Made by a program: the position numbers and the translations under genes
Shown: positions 1 to 3,765 of the stretch, in pieces
Position numbering within the stretch: position 1 is the first letter of the stretch
Layout: each line of letters opens with the position of its first letter
Notes under the pieces: model-generated
What the model was told of the DNA's origin: nothing
What the model saw: only the letters and a program-made list of their open reading frames with translations
Database searches by the model: none
NCBI GenBank assembly: GCA_007280315.1
Contig: QYQC01000071.1
Span: forward strand, 1 to 6,691
Length of the DNA stretch: 6,691 bases
DNA from: Betaproteobacteria bacterium
GTDB taxonomy: Bacteria > Pseudomonadota > Gammaproteobacteria > Burkholderiales > SG8-39
Direction: 5' to 3'

Positions 1-48
1 ACGGTACACTTATCCACAAGCCAGCCCATCGCGGGCGGGCAAAAGCCC

Positions 49-99
49 CTGGTCAAAATTCAACGCGCAGAGCTGGTCAAATTTAAACGCGCGCCGACA
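49..99. repeat. Two 20-bp direct repeats, probable terminus of an IS21-type insertion sequence
   Basis: Two copies of a 20-bp motif, CTGGTCAAAATTCAACGCGC at 49-68 and CTGGTCAAATTTAAACGCGC at 73-92, match at 18 of 20 bases with a period of 24 bp. They are followed by a CA dinucleotide at 98-99. IS21-family elements are known to carry multiple short repeats of about 20 bp at each end and to finish in TG...CA, so this looks like the right end of such an element with its istAB genes left of the window. The identification is inferred from pattern only: no transposase sequence is visible. The rest of 1-217 holds no gene I can support. A TTGACC at 101-106, just outside the putative end, could act as a -35 box for the downstream lipoprotein gene, but no good -10 box follows at 16-18 bp. 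Confidence 0.4.
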
Positions 100-220
100 A
101 TTGACCATCTTCGGCAATTACAGCAAGATCGAATCCGCGCGGCTCGGCGTCGCCTAGGCGATATCGTGATGCGCGTTCGAAGAACGTTACCAAGACAACC
201 AGAATCGGGAGGAATTTGTG

Positions 221-901
221 ATGCAAAACATCGCGGGAAGGACGTGGCTTGCTGCGGCAGCCCTGATTGGCGTGGCTGGTTGCGCAAGCATGCCGCCGGG
301 CCCGAAGGATATGACTTTTTTCGTAACCAGCGCCGGGCCCGGCAACGGGGGCAACCTGGGCGGTCTGGCCGGGGCCGACCGGCACTGCCAATCGCTGGCC
401 CAGGCGGCGGGTGCCGGCGATCATACCTGGCATGCCTACCTGAGCACGCAGGCATCGAAACTGGACGGCGCAGATTTCGTCAATGCGCGCGACCGCATCG
501 GCAATGGACCGTGGCAGAACGCCAAGGGCGTGGTCATCGCCAGGAACGTCGACGAGTTGCACTCGAATGACAATAACCTGACGAAGCAGACGGCAGTGGA
601 TGAAAAGGGAGGGCCGGTGAACGGCCGCGCCGAGAATCCCAACAAGCACGACGCGCTGACCGGCTCGCGCCCGGACGGCACAGCCTTCGCGGGCGCATTC
701 TTTCCGGACATGACCTGCGGCAACTGGACCAAGGGCGGAAACGATGGCGCCGCCATGACCGGTCATTTGGATCGCTCGGGCCCCAGCGGCGCCCCCTGGG
801 CGACCTCGTGGAATTCATCCCACCCGACCGTGGGCTGCAGCCAGGAGAAATTGCGCCCCACCGGCGGTGACGGGCTGTTCTACTGCTTCGCGGTGAAATA
901 A
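221..901 (+). CDS. Secreted lipoprotein with C-type-lectin-like domain
   Basis: This is a 226-aa predicted lipoprotein. The ATG at 221 is preferred over the in-frame GTG at 218 because GGGAGGA at 207-213 then sits 7 nt upstream. Residues 1-20 form a signal peptide (one Arg, a hydrophobic stretch WLAAAALIGV) ending in the lipobox VAGC with lipidated Cys21. Ala at +2 argues against inner-membrane retention, so the outer membrane is the likely location. The mature part opens with FFVTSAGPGNGGNLGGLAGAD and has four cysteines (56, 166, 206, 222), enough for two disulfides. The C-terminal block TCGNWT...WNSSHP..GCSQE...GGDGLFYCF resembles proteobacterial periplasmic proteins that are automatically named 'lectin', and the Cys/Trp/Gly spacing fits a C-type-lectin or endostatin-like fold. 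Ligand and role are unknown, and sugar binding is not shown by the sequence. It is a single-gene unit, convergent with the lactonase gene. Confidence 0.85.
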   Translation: MQNIAGRTWLAAAALIGVAGCASMPPGPKDMTFFVTSAGPGNGGNLGGLAGADRHCQSLAQAAGAGDHTWHAYLSTQASKLDGADFVNARDRIGNGPWQNAKGVVIARNVDELHSNDNNLTKQTAVDEKGGPVNGRAENPNKHDALTGSRPDGTAFAGAFFPDMTCGNWTKGGNDGAAMTGHLDRSGPSGAPWATSWNSSHPTVGCSQEKLRPTGGDGLFYCFAVK

Positions 902-927
902 TCCACTAGCCTGAAGCCAGGCACCGG

Positions 928-1163
928 TTGAGAATTACACAACTTCGTTACAGTGAGGTAACGGCGTAGCCCGGATGAAGCGAAGCGTCCCCCAAGAGGA
1001 CTTCCTTCGGGGCGTAATCCGGGATCGGTGCCTGCGCGAGCGGATCGACATTGCCGTGGAAACTTTCCCGGATTCCGGCGCGACGCGCCTCCATCCGGGC
1101 TACGCATGTCGGGGTAACTGGGCGTTCGTTCGCAGATCCGTCATGAAGTTGCGTAATACTCAA
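928..1163. repeat. Outer 24-bp imperfect inverted repeat, MITE-like
   Basis: The arms are 928-951 and 1140-1163. Read inward from each end they match at 20 of 24 positions: both start TTGAG, then (A/T)ATTAC, (A/G)CAACTTC. They enclose a 236-bp AT/GC-mixed region with no credible ORF and an internal REP pair. The left arm runs into a small perfect hairpin (CGTTAC at 946-951 with GTAACG at 958-963). No target-site duplication is evident in the flanks. The right arm overlaps the end of the minus-strand lactonase gene, whose TGA (1160-1162) lies within the arm. It may be a miniature inverted-repeat element or a bidirectional terminator structure between convergent genes; there is no downstream T-run typical of an intrinsic terminator. 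Confidence 0.6.
966..1103. repeat. REPIN/BIME: two inverted GTAG-headed REP units
   Basis: The left unit (966-1023) begins GTAG followed by CCCGGAT (970-976), which pairs with ATCCGGG (1017-1023). The loop between them can itself fold through CCCC/GGGG arms around 1000. The right unit is the same motif on the minus strand (1103-1067): GTAG, CCCGGAT (1099-1093), an inner GGCGCG/CGCGCC stem, and ATCCGGG (1073-1067). The two heads form a perfect 14-bp inverted repeat, GCGTAGCCCGGATG at 964-977 with its complement at 1092-1105. A conserved GTAG head plus an imperfect palindrome is the known hallmark of REPs mobilised by REP-associated tyrosine transposases (RAYT), and two inverted REPs define a REPIN. 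The left unit has a longer spacer between its stem arms than the right one. No RAYT gene is in the window. Confidence 0.75.
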
Positions 1164-2242
1164 TGATCGAAGCCGACGATCTCCACCCAATTGGCGCCTT
1201 TGCCGCCGGGGAATTGCCCGAGCGGCGCGAGCGCGCCGCTCGCGGCGTCGATCGCGTGCACCGAGATTGTGTCCGATTTTTCTCCGCAAGCAACGATAAA
1301 CTTTCCGCCAGGATCAATCGCAAAGCCGCGCGGTTGGGTCTCGGTCGGTGCGCTGCCCAGATATTTCAAGGCACCCGTGGTTGCGCTCACGCTGAACGCG
1401 CCCAGGGTGCTGCTGGTGCGCTCCGAGATGTAGAGCAGCCCGCCGTCCGGCGTGAGGTGGATGTCGGCGGCCCAGATGTCGCGCGCGCGATTTCGCGGCG
1501 GCGATGCGTCCACGGCCAGACGCGGCGCGCCGGGCATGAGTGGTGAGCCCGACGGCAGTCCCGACGCAACGCCGGTTTCGGTCAGCAGGCCGGTGCCGGC
1601 GTCGAGTGCGAACGTGGTGACCGTGGCGAGCAGTTCGCTCAGGACGTAGACGAAGCGATTGTCGCCCGAGGTGACGAAATGGCGCGGGCCAGTCCCGGGC
1701 GGCATCTGCACCACGGCAGGCGTATTCGACGACAGCCGGCCGGATGCGGCGTCGAAAACGAACTGGAACATCTGGTCGCTGCCCAGCGTGGGTGCATAGA
1801 CGTAGTGGTTGCTCCTGTCCACGCGAACGGAATGGGCGTTGCGCCCAACCGGAATCACCTGCAGCGGCGCTGCGGCGACGCGCCCGTCCGTACCGACGGC
1901 GTTGACGCTGATCAAATGTCCGTGATACGAAGCGCCGAACAGGTAGCGTCCGGTCGCATCGAGCGAGATATACGGGAAACTCGCTGCCAGCGGCGATATT
2001 GAAAGCGCCGTCAACCCGCCGCTGCCGGGGTCGATCGCATACGCGTGCACGCAATACGGCTGTGATCGCACCGCCGCATAGAGGAAGCGCCGGTCCGGGC
2101 TCACCGCCAGTGGTCCGACCGCGTCCGCAGCTTTGACCCGTGCGCCGGGCTGCAGCGTGCCGTCGGACTGCATCCGGTGGCAGCCGATCTCGCCGTCGGC
2201 GGCGTTGGAAATGTAAACGTGGGTTCGCGCAGAAACGGGCAT
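1160..2242 (-). CDS. pgl: Beta-propeller lactonase, probable 6-phosphogluconolactonase
   Basis: Probable cytoplasmic 6-phosphogluconolactonase, which hydrolyses 6-phosphoglucono-delta-lactone to 6-phosphogluconate in the oxidative pentose phosphate and Entner-Doudoroff pathways. The 360-aa protein follows E. coli Pgl (YbhE, 331 aa, Lactonase family, seven-bladed propeller) across its length: an opening VYIS strand, VSPDRRFLY near 47-55, TGPRHFV at 184-190, WAADIHLTPDG at 257-267, TETQPRGFAID at 300-310 and GGKFIVACGEKSDTISVHAID after it. About 20 extra residues before WAADIH (SGSPLMPGAPRLAVDASPPR) account for much of the extra length. The ATG at 2242 has GGAA 6 nt upstream; an in-frame TTG at 2254 would add four residues. 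There is no signal peptide. Sugar-pathway partners (zwf, edd, gnd) are not nearby, so a different lactone substrate is possible. It lies 75 nt downstream of a methyltransferase gene, with no convincing terminator between. Confidence 0.88.
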   Translation of the reverse strand: MPVSARTHVYISNAADGEIGCHRMQSDGTLQPGARVKAADAVGPLAVSPDRRFLYAAVRSQPYCVHAYAIDPGSGGLTALSISPLAASFPYISLDATGRYLFGASYHGHLISVNAVGTDGRVAAAPLQVIPVGRNAHSVRVDRSNHYVYAPTLGSDQMFQFVFDAASGRLSSNTPAVVQMPPGTGPRHFVTSGDNRFVYVLSELLATVTTFALDAGTGLLTETGVASGLPSGSPLMPGAPRLAVDASPPRNRARDIWAADIHLTPDGGLLYISERTSSTLGAFSVSATTGALKYLGSAPTETQPRGFAIDPGGKFIVACGEKSDTISVHAIDAASGALAPLGQFPGGKGANWVEIVGFDH

Positions 2243-2317
2243 TGCTATTTCCAATATTCAAGACTGCAGGTTTCTCTTCGCCCGGTTTGGGCATCCTGGA
2301 TTGGTGCGTGAGAAAGG

Positions 2318-3067
2318 TTACGCCGGTTTCAGCGCCCTGAAGGTCGCGCCTTCGGTAGTAGCCGCAGTGTGGTATCCGGTCCAGGCGACCAGTTCCACCG
2401 CCTCGAATCCGGCCATGCGCAGCAACTCGAGGTATCTCTCAGGCGCCAGCGTACCCGCCACACAATCCGCCCACGAATCGCAGCTTGGCGTCGCCGCATC
2501 GGACTTCGCGCGACGGACCATATCCGCGAACTGCAGGCGGCCGCCCGGTCGCAGGACGCGAAATATCTCCTGGAACACGCGCGTCTTGTCAGCGGCAAGA
2601 TTGATGGAACCGTTGGAGAGCACAACGTCGGCGCAGGCATCGGGCAGTGGCAAGGCCTCGATGTCCGACTGGTGCAGGATCACGTTGCCCAGACCGACCC
2701 GCTTTACGTTGTCACGTGACTTGGCGATCATCGCCGGGGTGAAATCCACGCCGATGGCCTGTCCGTTCGGGCCTGTCATCTGCGCTGCAATGCACAGGTC
2801 GGCACCCGCACCGCAACCGATGTCCACGACCACTTCGCCGGGCCGCAGCAGCCCAAGGGCGAAAGGATTGCCGACGGCGGCCGCCGATTCCCACACGGAT
2901 TCAGGCAGAGCATCCAGCCACGGCGCAGCGTAGCCAAGGGCGCGTGCATTGGCCCTGCCCTTGCCCCAGGCGAACGCCTGTTCGGGCTGCAACGCCAGCG
3001 TGGTGTACACGGTCTGGATTTGCGCGCGCTGCGCCTCATGGTTCGCACAGGTGTTCGATTCAGCCAT
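2318..3067 (-). CDS. Class I SAM-dependent methyltransferase, arsenite methyltransferase-like
   Basis: Soluble 249-aa methyltransferase. The ATG at 3067 is chosen because GGAG lies 7 nt upstream and it overlaps the preceding gene's stop; an in-frame extension to 3262 would be an Arg-rich, implausible N-terminus. An N-terminal helical region (FAWGKGRANARALGY...WESAAAVGNPF, 32-69) precedes the Rossmann core: SAM motif I VVDIGCGAGAD (80-90), acidic motif II GVDFTPAM (106-113), SDIEALPLPD (134-143), VVLSNGSINLAADK (148-161) and FRVLRPGGRL (169-178). The layout and the blocks SN..INL..DK and DCVAGTL (201-207) resemble ArsM arsenite methyltransferases. However, the Cys of the ArsM SNC block is Gly153 here, while the second one (C202 in DCVAGTL) is kept. 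ArsM activity is therefore doubtful and the substrate is unknown. It is translationally coupled to the upstream methyltransferase. Confidence 0.88.
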   Translation of the reverse strand: MAESNTCANHEAQRAQIQTVYTTLALQPEQAFAWGKGRANARALGYAAPWLDALPESVWESAAAVGNPFALGLLRPGEVVVDIGCGAGADLCIAAQMTGPNGQAIGVDFTPAMIAKSRDNVKRVGLGNVILHQSDIEALPLPDACADVVLSNGSINLAADKTRVFQEIFRVLRPGGRLQFADMVRRAKSDAATPSCDSWADCVAGTLAPERYLELLRMAGFEAVELVAWTGYHTAATTEGATFRALKPA

Positions 3068-3695
3068 GTTCAATCTCCGTGCTCTGTTCAGCTGCCTGCA
3101 GCTTGCCGAACATCGCTGCATAGTGAAACGGAGGAAGCTCCACCACCGTCTCCAGCCGCAAACCCGCAGGTTCAACCGCCGCTCGAACGAGATCGGGGGA
3201 CATGCGAAGCTCGGTGCGCGGACCGCGGGGCTGGCCGAGGACGGGCGTTTCTTCACGCGCAATGGGATACCAGTTGACGATGGCGAAACGACCGCCCGGC
3301 CCGAGGACGGTGGCCACCTCGCGCGCCAGCGCCGTCTTGTCCGGCACGCCGTGGAAGGTGTTGGCGATCAGCACATAATCGACCGGCGCGGCAATCAGGC
3401 GGCCCAGTTCCATCGCGTCGCCGAGCAGCCAGGTACAGTTCGTCAATCCGCCACAAGCCGTTTTCGCCCGCTCCAGCATCGCCGGATCAAGGTCGAATCC
3501 AATGACGCGACCCGCATCGACCCGCCTGGCGATGGCGGCAGTGAAATAGCCATCGCCGCAGCCCAGATCGACCACCGTCATTCCGGGTTCGATGCGCAAC
3601 GCCCCGACGACGCCATCGGCGTCGGGCCACAGGGCGTGCCACCAGTCCTGGTCCGGCATCGCCGTCGCCGGAAACATTCGGTCGGAAAGGTTCAT
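3060..3695 (-). CDS. Class I SAM-dependent methyltransferase
   Basis: Soluble 211-aa methyltransferase. The start at 3695 has GGAGGA 8 nt upstream; a longer in-frame start at 3794 would overlap the helicase gene and lacks such a site. After a short N-terminal stretch (DQDWWHALWPD, 15-25) the core shows SAM motif I VVDLGCGDGYFT (41-52), the acidic motif GFDLDPAMLERA (67-78), LLGDAMEL (90-97), VDYVLIANTFHGVPDK (105-120) and LGPGGRFAIVNW (131-142). The C-terminal part, ETPVLGQPRGPRTELRMSP (149-167) and VVELPPFHYAAMF, is like a recurrent proteobacterial family of UbiE-like stand-alone methyltransferases. The substrate cannot be read from the sequence. Its stop overlaps the start of the second methyltransferase by 8 nt, so the two are probably made together. 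It begins 70 nt after the helicase-nuclease gene. Confidence 0.88.
   Translation of the reverse strand: MNLSDRMFPATAMPDQDWWHALWPDADGVVGALRIEPGMTVVDLGCGDGYFTAAIARRVDAGRVIGFDLDPAMLERAKTACGGLTNCTWLLGDAMELGRLIAAPVDYVLIANTFHGVPDKTALAREVATVLGPGGRFAIVNWYPIAREETPVLGQPRGPRTELRMSPDLVRAAVEPAGLRLETVVELPPFHYAAMFGKLQAAEQSTEIEHG
3075..3078 (-). promoter_or_regulatory. Ribosome binding site of the second methyltransferase
   Basis: GGAG on the minus strand, 7 nt before the ATG at 3067. It lies inside the last codons of the upstream methyltransferase gene, which sets the start and supports translational coupling through the 8-nt overlap. Confidence 0.7.
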
Positions 3696-3703
3696 GCGAA
3701 AAT

Positions 3704-3709
3704 TCCTCC
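3704..3709 (-). promoter_or_regulatory. Strong ribosome binding site of the first methyltransferase
   Basis: GGAGGA on the minus strand, 8 nt before the ATG at 3695. It decides the start against the longer in-frame reading from 3794. Confidence 0.75.
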
Positions 3710-3722
3710 GGCTGGTATCACA

Positions 3723-3749
3723 GGATATCCATTCGGCCAAGGATATTCC
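3723..3749. promoter_or_regulatory. Possible operator dyad upstream of the methyltransferase pair
   Basis: GGATATCC (3723-3730, itself a palindrome) is repeated as GGATATTCC (3741-3749), with starts 18 bp apart, in the 70-nt gap between the helicase stop and the first methyltransferase. Spacing of about two helical turns on a short near-palindrome could mark a regulator site. No convincing -35/-10 pair accompanies it, so this is only a candidate. Confidence 0.2.
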
Positions 3750-3765
3750 CCGCGGCGAAATTGCG

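Noticed and set aside
104..157. Short plus-strand reading TIFGNYSKIESARLGVA ending in TAG, as a possible C-terminal remnant of a gene cut by the insertion element
   Set aside because: Only 17 codons, no family recognised, and the frame upstream is just the translated direct repeats.
83..766. A 227-codon minus-strand frame opposite the lipoprotein
   Set aside because: Complementary to a gene with signal peptide, lipobox and ribosome site; no start signal and no domain.
964..1105. CRISPR-like array from the repeated CCCGGAT motifs
   Set aside because: There are only two units in inverted orientation with unequal spacers, which fits a REP doublet and not direct repeats with regular spacers.
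975..1166. A 63-codon plus-strand frame in the convergent gap
   Set aside because: It is made entirely of the REP and inverted-repeat sequence and has no ribosome binding site.
1314..2294. A 326-codon minus-strand frame overlapping the lactonase in another frame
   Set aside because: Extremely Arg-rich out-of-frame translation of the lactonase gene, with no family resemblance.
2243..2317. Possible terminator between the second methyltransferase and the lactonase (GCCC-AAACC-GGGC)
   Set aside because: The stem is only 4 bp and no T-run follows on the minus strand.
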